From: Culex pipiens pallens
Lineage: Eukaryota > Arthropoda > Insecta > Diptera > Culicidae
Reading direction: 5' to 3'
Length of the DNA stretch: 64,000 nucleotides
Assembly (NCBI RefSeq): GCF_016801865.2
Contig: NC_068937.1
Span: forward strand, 123,849,225-123,913,224
Below are positions 31,878-42,799 of the stretch, piece after piece. How positions within the stretch are numbered: position 1 is the stretch's first letter; each line of letters begins with the position of its first letter. The position numbers and the translations under genes were made by a program. The notes beneath the pieces are model-generated. The model worked only from the letters and a program-made list of their open reading frames with translations, ran no database searches and was not told the origin of the DNA.

Positions 31878-33668
31878 CCTTACTTAATGTACCTTAGTTG
31901 GTTCCTTCCTCACATTCTTAAAGTAAATACTTAGGACAGGGTTCAATTTTGATAATCAATTTTTTGGGCTCGTTGGAAAAATCTTTTGATTGCCCATTCA
32001 ACGATGATGATACCTCGCATGATACATCCGGACAACGCATTCATCTAAATATCTGATACCCGACCTCCAAAAAGTGTATAAATAACACTCAAGTGCTTAT
32101 TACTCTTGATAGGATTGTCAGATCTCCAATTATTTGGAAAAGTCTTTTAAATACCTTTTAAAATGTTTATAACATGACGGGGTTTCTAACAAAAACTAAA
32201 TCTTTTTTTAGCATAACTCCTGAAGTGCTGAATTAAACCTAAACAATTTTTTTTCTAACGAACTAGACCGATTTCGTGATTTTTTGTAGTTATAAAACTG
32301 TACTTAGTCCACATATGTGGTTGCTGCCTTTCTCACTATTTACCAAAAATATGTCATACAAAAAAAAAATATCTGGCATCAAACATGATTTTTGGTACTT
32401 GAGACAAGGATATCTTCAATATTTTGAGCATGTTTGGAAGGCCTTTCAATAACCTATCCAACGATAAGTCGGATGATTGGACCGGAAATAGTTTTCATAC
32501 AGATAAGTGAGATCCGGCTTTGAAAAGGTTCATAAATATCACTTAAGTGGTCATATGTCAATGTTCTGGTCTCGTTGGAAAGGTTTTTTGAATACTAATA
32601 AAACTATATATAACATGATGATACTTAGGGCGATTTATTCAACTTCCGGAAACATGCGAAAATACATTTTTTACATAAGTTTGAACTACTTATCGAAACT
32701 TTAAAAAAATCAATAGAACCCAAGACGAATGCGATTTGTTTGTTAAAAATCGGTTCAGCCAGTGCTGAGAAAACTGAGTTACATTAATGGTACACACACA
32801 TATATACAGCAATTCCCCACGAAAACAGCATGATTTGAAAATTACGAAAACGGGAAAAAATCTACTTTTTTCACTAAAACTGCGATAACTTGAAAATTTC
32901 AGCGATGACCTATACATATTAGGGTACCAAAAGTTGTGTATTTCAATTACGAAAATTTTAGTTTTCCCGTTTTCGTCATTTTCCCGTCGAAAAATCCAGT
33001 TTTTATTTTCAAAAAATCGTATCTCAGAGTATTGAAAACATAACTTCACCATTTTTTGATATGTTATGTGAAATTTTCCGAGAAATCCGATAAACATATT
33101 TTCAGACATAGGCCCTTTGGTCCCGAGACCTTCAAAACAGCATTTTAGTTTTCATACGACCTTTTCAAATGTTAAGCTAGATTTTTGAAACTTCTTACTA
33201 TTTTTCCCAAATATCCAAACTAATCACCTTTCTTTTGCGTCTAGGACAGCAAAAATCGGATGAAATGGCGCGGAGATATGATTTTTTGGAAAAAGTGGTT
33301 TTTGCGAAAATCGAAGAAAATTGTCATTTTTCGGACCACCCTAACACGGCGTAGGTCACCCTAATGGCCAAATAAAAAAAGGGGTTTAATTATTTCGGCC
33401 AAGGAACACCAAGAAAAAAAATGAGCCCGATCGGAGAACTTTTTTTTCGAATCATGAAGTTTTCGTGGGAAATTGCTGTATACACAATCATTTTTTCAGT
33501 TTTCGATTCTTAGTTGATAGGTACACGTGAACGTTGTTGTTGATATTATTAGGGGAACTTTAACCCTATGGTTCGCTCCCGTAGTACATGAAGGTAGGTT
33601 TACGAGCTTTCTGTGCAAAATCCATTTTTAGAGCAGGATTATAGCCTCACCTCGGAAGGCAAAAATGG
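31878..33668. mobile_element. Family T copies 3 and 4 in tandem, with a nested TA element
   Basis: Two starts of the family (31880 'cttacttaatgtacc' and ~32286 'gtacttagtccacatatgtg') share the 'gggttgtcagatctccaat' type modules. The first copy is cut short near 32250. The second is interrupted by the element at 32807-33478 and closes with 'cctcacctcggaaggcaaa' near 33665. Confidence 0.55.
32807..33478. mobile_element. TA-type inverted-repeat element, family V (complete copy)
   Basis: Ends CAGCAATTCCCCACGAAAAC and the complement GTTTTCGTGGGAAATTGCTG are flanked by TA (32805-32806, 33479-33480). 672 bases. Partial copies at 44902-45290 and 63672-63905 share 'ccgattttagctgtcttaga'-type interior. 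The minus ORF at 32690-33109 overlaps its edge and is not credible as a gene. Confidence 0.75.
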
Positions 33669-34746
33669 TAATGATATTCGAAAATCTTTAGTGATTGAAG
33701 AAATTTTTCATGCGATTTGATGTCTTCGGCAAAGTTGCAGGTATTCATTAGGTATTGATGCAAACTATTGTTTAAAAAAAAACCAATTATTCACTCTACA
33801 GCATTGCCTTGGCGTTGCTACTCGAAACTAGGTGTCCGAAGGCTTGATTGTTGAGGGGGGCCCGGCTTATTGTTTATATTTTTATTTTAAAACCTTCTAC
33901 ATATTTTTTTCAAATTATTCATTGTTTGACATTGAAAATCGGAGCATTCGTTTCTAAGATATAGGCTTTTTAAAATTAAGTTCTCTTTGGGTGATACTCA
34001 AAACTTCAATTTTATTGTACCTTAATTTTCAAATTTCTACATTTCACGAACAAAATGATTAATATTCCATGTTTCTTAGGCATAAAAAAATAAAAACAGA
34101 GATGATTCTACTAAACCTCTTCACCATCCCGATTGAATCCAGCTTGGCTCATTTATCCAACTCAAGTTTCCCATCATCGATCGCGGCGACAATCACTCAT
34201 CAACTCGTCGTCCAGTGGCGGCAACAATTGGTTGAATGTTCCCCGCCGCCAGGATAATCCGTTGGCAGATATCGGTTATCAAAATGTCTGCGAATGATGG
34301 GCGACCCAAACTGTTGGCCAAGATTTATGATTCAATTTTGGCCGTCACTCTCCACAAACCCTCAAGGGCCAACTCCGTCAGCTAAATCATATTTTGGGAA
34401 CCTTTGCGTTGCGGATAACATCACCCAGAACCAGAGCGAGAGAAAGAGAAAGAAGGACTATAATTGGACCAGTATGACTTTCATTTTGGCGCCCATCCAA
34501 TCGGTCTCTGATTCTTTTTTTGATTACAGCCGAGTTTTCCACCTCAAACCCTCTAATTCTTTCCACAATTTTTTCTTCTTCTTTTCTTCTGCGCGCTGGG
34601 GGGTGTTTACACAGAGCCATTAATGTGATTTTCGGCTGGTTGTTTTTTGCCTCTCTCTATAGCTTGGGAATTGATTTTCAAAACAACCCTCTTCTAGCTT
34701 TGCTTGATGAGCTTACCGACGTCGGCATTGACCCAATTCAGCTGGG
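33669..34746. other. Mixed sequence, no supported gene
   Basis: 33.67-34.03 kb looks like degraded repeat ('gatttgatgtcttcggcaaa' is shared with the palindrome arms at 23.07 kb). 34.05-34.74 kb is single copy, with short ORFs on both strands and no domain or clear splice signals. Confidence 0.4.
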
Positions 34747-35462
34747 TTAACCCGGGCATGGTCTTCGGGTCTATAGGACCCAGTAGCACTATAAAAGTAA
34801 TTGTAACTTTTGACCAAAAACACCTAGAGATCTGAAATTTTGTGACTTTGTGTATCTTACTAAGACACACATTCTGGCCAAAAATGAACTTCCGGAGGCC
34901 ACCGGAAGTGCCCACCAAAAAAAAAACTGACACCAATGGTATTCCGGGTCTATAGGACCCAGAAATGTTTTCGGCTGCCAAAATTCGAGATTGTAACCGA
35001 TTTTGGATGTCTTGGCCGCAAATGAAAGGCTAGGATATCTACTTTCTGAATCCACCCGGCAGAACCGGTTTTGGACACCGTGGCCACCGGGAACCTGCTA
35101 TAACCGAAAAAAGTCCTTTTTGAGGCCCCTACTTTGAGGACCTGTATCTCCGAAACGATTGCACATAGCAGGTTGCTTCCGGTTGCATTCGACAGATAAT
35201 AACCTGAATTTTAAGCCCCAGAAAAAATAATTGGTCCTTAGTGGCCACCGGTTCCGGTAACCCGGAACTTCCGGAAAACTTGATTTTTGCAGTTTTTGAC
35301 ATAAAACCGTCACACGGACCAGTCTTTTGAAACGGATTATTTTGCAAACCATTGCAGAAGGATACTACATACTACCCCTGACTGTTTAGTATCGGTTCTG
35401 GCCAACTGTGTCCAATCCGGAACCGGTTCCAGGGTACCACTAAAACGGTTCCAATAATTGTC

Positions 35463-36806
35463 ACGCTAGAAACCCGTCATGTTGCATATCAAACTTCATG
35501 AAATTGCATGTTATGACCATCTGAGGTCATGCCGATGTCCTCTGACCCATCCTGGTCACTCCGGAACCGGTTACCGGTGGCCACTGGGGGACACTATCGG
35601 AATATGCAATGAACCCTATCATCCGACGTATCAAACTTCATGAAATTGAAAGTTATGACCATCTGAGGTCATGCCGATGTCCCCTGACCCAACCTGGTCA
35701 CTCCGGAACCGGTTACCGGTGGCCACTGGGGGACACTATCGGAATATGCAATGAAACCTATCATACGACGTATCAAACTTCATGAAATTGAAAGTTATGA
35801 CTATCTGAGGTCATGCCGATGTCTCCTGACCCAACCTGGTCACTCCGGAACCGGTTACCGGTGGCCACTGGGGGACACTATCGGAATATGCAATGAATCC
35901 TATCATCCGACGTATCAAACTTCATGAAATTGAAAGTTATGATCATCTGAGATCATGCCGATGTCCTCTGACCCATCCTGGTCACTCCGGAACCGGTTAC
36001 TGGTGGCCACTGAGGGACACTATCGGAATATGCAATGAACCCTATCATCCGACGTATCAAACTTCATGAAATTGCAAGTTATGACCATCTGAGGTCATGC
36101 CGATGTCTTATAACCTAACCTGATCACTCCGGAACCGGTCACCGGTGGCCACTGGGGGACACTATCGGAATATGCAATGAACCCTATCATCCGACGTATC
36201 AAACTTCATGAAATTGAACATTCTTACCATCTGAGGTCATGCTAACGTCCTTTGAACTTATCTGGTCACTCCAGAATCGGTTACCGGTGGCCACTTGGTG
36301 ACACTCTCTGAGTATGTAATAAACCCTATCATCCAACGTATCAAACTTCATGAAATTGAAAGTTATGACCATCTGAGGTCATGCTAACGTTCTTTGAACT
36401 TATCTGGTCACTTCGGAGTCGGTTTCCGATGGCCACTTGGGGACATTTGTGGAATATGTTAGGAACCCTATCATCAGAAATATCAAACTTCATAGAATTG
36501 AAAATTATTACTATCCATGGTTATGCCGTCTTCAACTAACCTTACCTGATCAATTTGGAACCGGTTACCTATGGCCACTGAGGGCCACTCCGGGACCGGT
36601 TACCAGTGGGTTTTTGGGGAACATTATCGTAATATGCAATGACGGCATATCGAACAACATGAAATTAAACAATATTACATCTAAGGTAATTACGCTAACA
36701 TCCCCTAACTCTATCTGGCTTTTGGAATCGGTTACCGGTGGCCACTGGTGTACACTTGTGGAATATGCGGAATAGAAACTCTATCGTCCGACATATCAAA
36801 CTTCAT
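35463..36806 (+). repeat. 142-base satellite array, left arm
   Basis: At least nine head-to-tail units with a strict 142-base period (the motif GTCACTCCGGAACCGGTTAC at 35555, 35697, 35839, 35981, then matching positions to 36549). Outer units are nearly identical. Those toward the centre (36265 onward) diverge progressively. Each unit contains the palindromic core GGAACCGGTTACCGGTGGCC. Non-coding. Confidence 0.9.
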
Positions 36807-36807
36807 G

Positions 36808-37634
36808 CGGCCGTCTTTCTCTCAAACCGAGTGTTGCCGAGATTTGGGTGCAGAAACTCTTTCATCTAACCTTTGATTTTGATATTTTAGATATTATAGA
36901 CACGCAAAAATCGGTATTTTCTCGGATAGCTAAACTGCACTATTGGCGAAAATCCTCTAAATGCAAATCCAAACATGTTTGGAACTTGCTACTCGGCATA
37001 ACAGAGTGATGTTGTTTTGGGTACCAGGGCACTGCGGCATTGAAGGCATTGAAATGGCTGATGAACTTGCCAGACAAGGCTTATCAAACATATTCGTGGA
37101 TCCCGAGCCGTTCCTTGGAATCTCAATAAGTGCCGTGAAGCAAGAAATAACTATTTCGTCTCTTGTGTGCTATCTATCTCCTATCTTTTTACAGCAGACG
37201 TATCACAAGATAGCACACAAGTGACGAATTGAGGACAATCGCAAATCGCTTAAATCTGGGGCGAGATGCGTGGATTGAGACAAGCGTGAACTTTTATCAC
37301 TCCAAGTCCTTCAATTACCAAGAAACTTCTTGGCTTAAACCATAGGGAACAACGAATACTCGCAGGGCTTCTAACAGGACATTGTCCTGATAGATATCAC
37401 CTGCACAAAATCGGCATGGGGCCTAACAACTTCTGTCGTTTTTGTTTAACTGAGCTAGAAAGCTCGGCACATTTACTCTGCCGGATAAATGGATAAACCA
37501 TATCTGCAAAATAACCCCTCGTCTTCCGATCCCATGGATACGAGTAATTTGTAGTATGGACAGAATCCAGGGTACATTACAAAAGATAGCCTTCTTAGGT
37601 GGTCGCAGTGAGCTTAACACAATTGCCCATTGTG
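36808..37634 (+). pseudogene. LINE 3' remnant: RNase H and C-terminal zinc region, broken
   Basis: Reading frame 36961-37224 carries FWVPGHCGIEGIEMADELAR, the conserved C-terminal RNase H motif of R1/I/LOA-type LINEs. After a ~70-base palindromic insertion (37158-37228) and frame changes, 37350-37480 encodes ILAGLLTGHCPDRYHLHKIG and a CRFC...H..C zinc-like stretch typical of the same C-termini. Stops and frameshifts make it a dead 5'-truncated fragment. A poly(A) run follows at 37635-37647. Confidence 0.75.
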
Positions 37635-37868
37635 AAAAAAAAAAAAATTGATATTGATAGCCAGATTACAAACTATAGTAATCAGAAAATGGTGAAAGAT
37701 TTTGTGTCAAAAATATGTGTAATATTACATGAGGAATTGGAGATTTTTCATCAGTTTCTGATGAATTTTCATTAGGTTCACATTTTTACACATTTTTTCG
37801 GTAAAATTACTCAAACAAGTGGTTTTCCGAATTTTCAACATTCCAAAATTCACCTATTTTTTGCTGTG
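37632..37868. mobile_element. TA-type MITE, family CACAGAAAA (copy 3)
   Basis: The interior ('catcagtttctgatgaattt') and right end (TTTTTTGCTGTG at 37868) match 523-749. The left terminus merges with the poly(A) of the LINE remnant and is degraded. It inserted next to the LINE tail in the centre of the palindromic element. Confidence 0.6.
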
Positions 37869-37959
37869 TATCAGAACCTACATGTAAACTGTCCTCAAGC
37901 ATTTTATTGCGATATAGAAGAATACAGATGTTGGTATAGCCTGGGATAGCAATAGTTTT

Positions 37960-39290
37960 CAATTTTATGAAGTTTGATATATCGGATGATAGGGTTTCTA
38001 GTATATTCCACAAGTGTCCCCAAGTGGTCATCGGAAACCGATTCCGAAGTGACCAGATAAGTTCAAAGGACGTTAGCATGACCTCAGATGGTAAGAATGT
38101 TCAATTTCATGATGTTTGATACGTCGGATGAAAGGGTTTATTACATAATCAGAGAGTGTCACCAAGTGGCCACGGGTAACCGGTTCCGGAGTGACCAGGT
38201 TGGGTCAGAGGACATTGTCTTGATCCCAGATGATCATAACTTTCAATTTCATGAAGTTTGACACGTTGGATGATAGGGTTCATTGCATATTCCGATAGTG
38301 TCCCCAAGTGGCCACCGGTAACCGGTTCCATCGAAAACCGATTCCGGACCAGGTTAGGTCAGAAGACATCGGCATCACCTCAGATGGTCATAACTTTCAA
38401 TTTCATGAAGTTTGATACGTCGGATGATAGGGTTCGTTGCATATTCCGATAGTGTCCCCCAGTGGCCACCGGTAACCGGTTCCGGAGAGACCAGGATGGG
38501 TCAGAGGACATCGGCATGGCCTCAGATGGTCATAACTTTCAATTTCATGAAGTTTGATACGTCGTATGATAGGTTTCATTGCATATTCCGATAGTGTCCC
38601 CCAGTGGCCACCGGTAACCGGTTCCGGAGTGACCAGGTTGGGTCAGAGGACATCGGCATGACCTCAGATGGTCATAACTTTCAATTTCATGAAGTTTGAT
38701 ACGTCGGATGATATGATTCATTGCATATTCCGATAGTGTCCCCCAGTGGCCACCGGTAACCGGTTCCGGAGTGACCAGGTTGGGTTAAGGGACATCGGCA
38801 TGAGCTCAGATGGTCATAACTTTCAATTTCATGAAATTTGATACGTCGGATGATAGGTTTCATTGCATATTCCGATAGTGTCCCCCAGTGGCCACCGGTA
38901 CCGGTTCCGGAGTGACCAGGTTGGGTCAGAGGACATCGGCATGACCTCAGATGGTCATAACTTTCAATTTCATGAAGTTTGATACGTCGTATGATAGGTT
39001 TCATTGCATATTCCGATAGTGTCCCCCAGTGGCCACCGGTAACCGGTTCCGGAGTGACCAGGTTGGGTCAGAGGACATCGGCATGACCTCAGATTGTCAT
39101 AACTTTCAATTTCATGCAGTTTGATACGTCGGATGATAGGATTCATTGCATATTCCGGTAGTGTCCCCCAGTGGCCACCGGTAACCGGTTCCGGAGTGAC
39201 CAGGATGGGTCAGAGGACATCGGCATGACCTCAAATGGTCATAACATGCAATTTCATGAAGTTTGATTTGCAACGTGACGGGTTTCTAGC
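37960..39290 (-). repeat. 142-base satellite array, right arm (inverted)
   Basis: The same unit as the left array in reverse orientation, about nine copies (GAGTGACCAGG at ~38630, 38772, 38913, 39055, 39197). One unit has lost a base in GGTAACCGG, giving a 141-base step. Again the units nearest the centre are the most diverged. ORFs here (e.g. 38687-39004 minus) only reflect a period that is not a multiple of three. Confidence 0.9.
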
Positions 39291-39856
39291 GTGACAATTA
39301 TTGGAACCGTTTTAGTGGTACCCTGGAACCGGTTCCGGATTGGCCACAGTTGGCCAGAACCGATACCAAACAGTCAGGGGTAGTATGTAGTATCCTTCTG
39401 CAATGGTTTGCAAAATAATCCGTTTCAAAAGACTGGTCCGTGTGACGGTTTTATGTCAAAAACTGCAAAAATCAAGTTTTCCGGAAGTTCCGGGTTACCG
39501 GAACCGGTGGCCACTAAGGACCAATTATTTTTTCTGGGGCTTAAAATTCAGGTTATTATCTGTCGAATGCAACCGGAAGCAACATGCTATGTGCAATCGT
39601 TTCGGAGATACAGGTCCTCAAAGTAGGGGCCTCAAAAAGGACTTTTTTCGGTTATAGCAGGTTCCCGGTGGCCACGGTGTCCAAAACCGGTTCTGCCGGT
39701 CGGATTCAGAAAGTAGATATCCTAGCCTTTCATTTGCGGCCAAGACATCCAAAATCGGTTACAATCTCGAATTTTGGCAGCCGAAAACATTTCTGGGTCC
39801 TATAGACCCGGAATACCATTCGTGTATGTAGAAAACGAAGACCATGGCCAGGTTAA

Positions 39857-41286
39857 CCCAATTACAAATCTAAGCTTTGGGGTGGTGGTGGTGGGGCTCT
39901 TTTAGTTGGGTGTGATTTGTTCGCTTTTTCCAATGAAACGTCAAGCTGCTTGATTGACTTTCAATGGCGAAAGAATTTCGAGAGAGTTTTCTTTGGCGGT
40001 ACCAGCAGCAATGAAGGTGAAGAATCTTATAAAAATTTAAGTCTTAAGGTTAATAGAATTAGCGATTGATTTTTACAGTACCATTCTTGGACCCAATATT
40101 TCATCAGATTGATTGTATTAACAGTGCAATTTTGTGGTCTTGGTTTTTTTTTCTGAAAAACGCAATTTTCACCGATGGAATATTTTGAATCGAACATATT
40201 CTTAATCAGGAAGGTGAAACCCAACTTTCTACGTATAATTCTCCCATGGGTGTTTTCGATTTATAATATTTTGCTTTCTCCATACCGTGCGCTGTAGAGC
40301 GAATAATTTGATTTGATTTTTTGCTAATTAGCTCTCAAGAAGAACTTCTTAAAAGCTCCTCGAGTGCACTTAATGGTTGTTTCCCTATCTCTCACTTGGT
40401 TTTCAGTATAATCTCTCCGGGTCTTCAGGAGCTTTGAAGATTAGTCTGAAATGCCAAACAAGTTCTTCCAAAGGAGGAGTTAGAGCGGATGCATGTCTGG
40501 CTGCAGCAGAATCTAAATTGAAACTTTGCATGACTCTCCGAAATAAATAGACTCGATATGACTAGAGAGTCTATATGAAGAGGAGAAATGTTACTTTCGA
40601 GGTTCCAATCAAGCTGTCGAATAACTAGAATTCTAGATTAAATTTTCAAAACAACCTATCCCTCATGGGTTTCCTATGCAGATAGGACCTTTTGAAAATT
40701 TAATCGAGAATTCACAGTTTCTTCTTTTTTCACAAAGCCTCATTAAATAAAAACATATTGCAAGTTTACTCGTGGCAACCATGGGTCTCCTGCAAATTAA
40801 AACTGAATCTTTTTTTAATGGAGACGCACGGTTTTTTAACATTGATTTAAGTATCATAAAAGTAGGGTCGTAAGATCCTTAAAAAAATTGGTATGTACAA
40901 CGATTAAAGATACGCAAATAAACAATTTTAGATATTTTTTTTAATGGTACTCTTGGAACAAGATGTCGTAGAAAGAGTTTCTGTCAAGAAAGGCTACAAT
41001 TTATTTTTTTCATAACACCATTACACTGTGGTCCAGATCGCAAAATTAAATGGAAAATGAGTTTTCCGAAAAATTGTGAAGTTTTGGAGCAAAACTGTCA
41101 AAACATCAATATTTGGACATATTTCGGGTTACTATGCAAAATTATCATGTAAACCCAAAATATGTCCAAAAAACGATTTGTTGACATTTTGGCTCAATTC
41201 CCATGGAATTGGGCGGCGCTTAAAATTTTACCTACAACTTTTTGAAATATTTGAGTTTTAAATTTGAATCTTTTATGCCACCACCA
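39857..41286. other. Mostly single copy, with a repeat piece at 40320-40560
   Basis: The segment 40320-40560 ('agaagaacttcttaaaagct', 'gagttagagcggatgcatgt') is repeated in inverted order at 59148-59400, so it is a dispersed family of ~240 bases. The rest is AT-rich with no supported gene. Confidence 0.45.
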
Positions 41287-41450
41287 CGAAATTGTGTTCA
41301 TTTGTTCATTAAAACAGTTCATCCCATTGAGTGGCTTATATTGGCAAATGACCATCTTATAGTTATCGAACTTTGGAGGCCGATACGGCAAAGGTGCGGT
41401 TCGATGTGTCAAAGGTCTTGGGTTCGAGTCTTAATATCGGCACTTTTTTT
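41287..41450 (+). mobile_element. tRNA-derived SINE-like fragment with short tRNA fold
   Basis: 41379-41441 has a perfect 7-bp acceptor stem GCCGATA/TATCGGC, a B box GGTTCGAGTC and an eight-T run right after it, as in a Pol III terminator, but only 63 nt between the stem ends. The leading ~95 bases ('aacagttcatcc', 'gagtggcttata') recur on the minus strand at about 51868-51990. Confidence 0.5.
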
Positions 41451-41619
41451 TGGTTGATGAACTGTTTTGAAAATGAACCCATGAGATTAACGCAATCGTC
41501 AATCTCGGGATTTATCCGCTGTGTCCGTTCACAGTACCTTTATACTACCAGATCGTGTTCTTTATTCTCTCGGATGGCACTGTCCAACTGTGGGTGTAAA
41601 AGTACCCCGAACATCACTT

Positions 41620-42015
41620 TTTAAAGGTCATAATTTTCATCAAAATATCTGAAATCCGGTCTAAAAAAGTGTATAAATAAAACTTAAGTGCTCTTAACTT
41701 TTGATAGGGTCATCAGATCTTCAAGCTTTTGGGCTCGTTCGAAAGGTCTTTTAATAATCCTTCTTAAAAATTTACGACATAATGGGTTTTTTTTTGCAAA
41801 AAAAAAACACCCTTTTCACAATCTTCCGGACTTTGGTCAAAATCGCTTCTTTAGCAAAATCAGTTCTGCCAGTTCCGAGATAATCGTGTGCAAATTTTTT
41901 GTTCAACTTCCCACCACACACAGGCATACGAACCTGAAGGTGGGTCTAGAAGGTCTAATTAAGAAATTAATTTTTCAAGTGATTTTATTGCATTTCCTAA
42001 GCATGTTGAGGAAGA
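41620..42015. mobile_element. Family T fragment (copy 5)
   Basis: Shares 'acttttgatagggt.atcag' and 'aaggtgggtctaga.ggtc' blocks with 3852-4575 and ends in a degraded 'gaggaagacaaaa'. The left terminus is missing. Confidence 0.5.
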
Positions 42016-42619
42016 CAAAAACAATGTTGGCTATGATTGCGTGTTATATTATTTAAAATTGAAATGTTGTACAAAGAACGCGATCAGTGATTGAATGATT
42101 TTTCATGTGGCATGATTCGATTTGTTATTGTCTTACTATTTGGCTTTCTCTCAATAAGATATGGTCGTTATCAATTTTAGTCTTAGTTTTGTGGATGTTT
42201 TTTTTATCTTTTAATTGATGGTCATGATTTTCTAATAAAAAGTCAGATATTTTATCAGGACTTGTTATTGAAATATCATCCTGCTTGTTATTCCCTCCAC
42301 TTTTGTGGTTTGACTTGTTCTATGAGAATTTGCTAATGTTTTGGTTTTAAATTGGCCTACCTAAGCAAAGTTTTTTTACCCGCGTACCCTTTGTTATAAG
42401 ATAAGTCAAAATAAGCAAAGGTATGAAAATATACAAAATAAATAAAGTGACTGAAATAAAATGGAAAACACAAAACAGACACTTGAAATAAATAAAGGTT
42501 ATTAAAAAATAAAAATAAAACAATATAAAAAACAGAAAACTTCTTAATGACATTCTTAGCACGAGAAAAGTTAATAAAAAATGCAATGCACTTTAAAATG
42601 AATAATTTCCCAATTTCAG

Positions 42620-42799
42620 CTGCCAAGCAGCTACTACCCCATGAGGCAGCATTTCAAGCCCTTGCAACCTTGCAATGCCTACCGACAAGGTCGCCAAAGT
42701 CCTGACCTTGTGCACCAGGGAAATATATTTAATTCCGGGGAGGCTTCTGGCACACCTATTCCGAAGTACGCGCCCAAAGGTTCCAAAGGTTCGAAGTGA
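42620..42799 (+). CDS. Candidate terminal exon, unidentified
   Basis: An acceptor (tttcccaatttcag, 42619) leads into 59 open codons to TGA (42797-42799). The peptide starts LPSSYYPMRQHFKPLQPCNA. A second frame is also open for about 28 codons (AKQLLPHEAAFQALATLQ...) to an earlier TGA and would match the phase left by the donor at 7334. The true frame is therefore undecided. The sequence is single copy and GC-rich compared with its AT-rich left flank. No protein family is recognised. Confidence 0.3.
   Translation: MPSSYYPMRQHFKPLQPCNAYRQGRQSPDLVHQGNIFNSGEASGTPIPKYAPKGSKGSK

Larger units (their letters stand above)
34751..39852. mobile_element. 5.1 kb TTAA-flanked piggyBac-like palindromic element
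   Basis: Both ends abut TTAA (34747-34750 and 39853-39856). Terminal repeats are CCCGGGCATGGTCTTCG and, complemented from the right, CCTGGCCATGGTCTTCG (15 of 17 alike). Inside are subterminal inverted repeats of ~500 bases. The 84-codon mirror ORFs at 35098-35352 minus and 39403-39657 plus come from these. The left tip carries ~150 bases missing at the right. Next come two inverted satellite arrays with a LINE remnant and a MITE in the middle. CCC ends and TTAA targets are the piggyBac signature. No transposase is seen. Confidence 0.75.

Noticed and set aside
35098..35352. 84-codon ORF duplicated at 39403-39657
   Set aside because: It lies in the subterminal inverted repeat of the piggyBac-like element. 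Two frames are open in each copy and no protein family fits.
35463..36806. Regularly spaced repeats considered as a CRISPR-like array
   Set aside because: The 142-base units are contiguous without unique spacers, and the context is a eukaryotic transposon.
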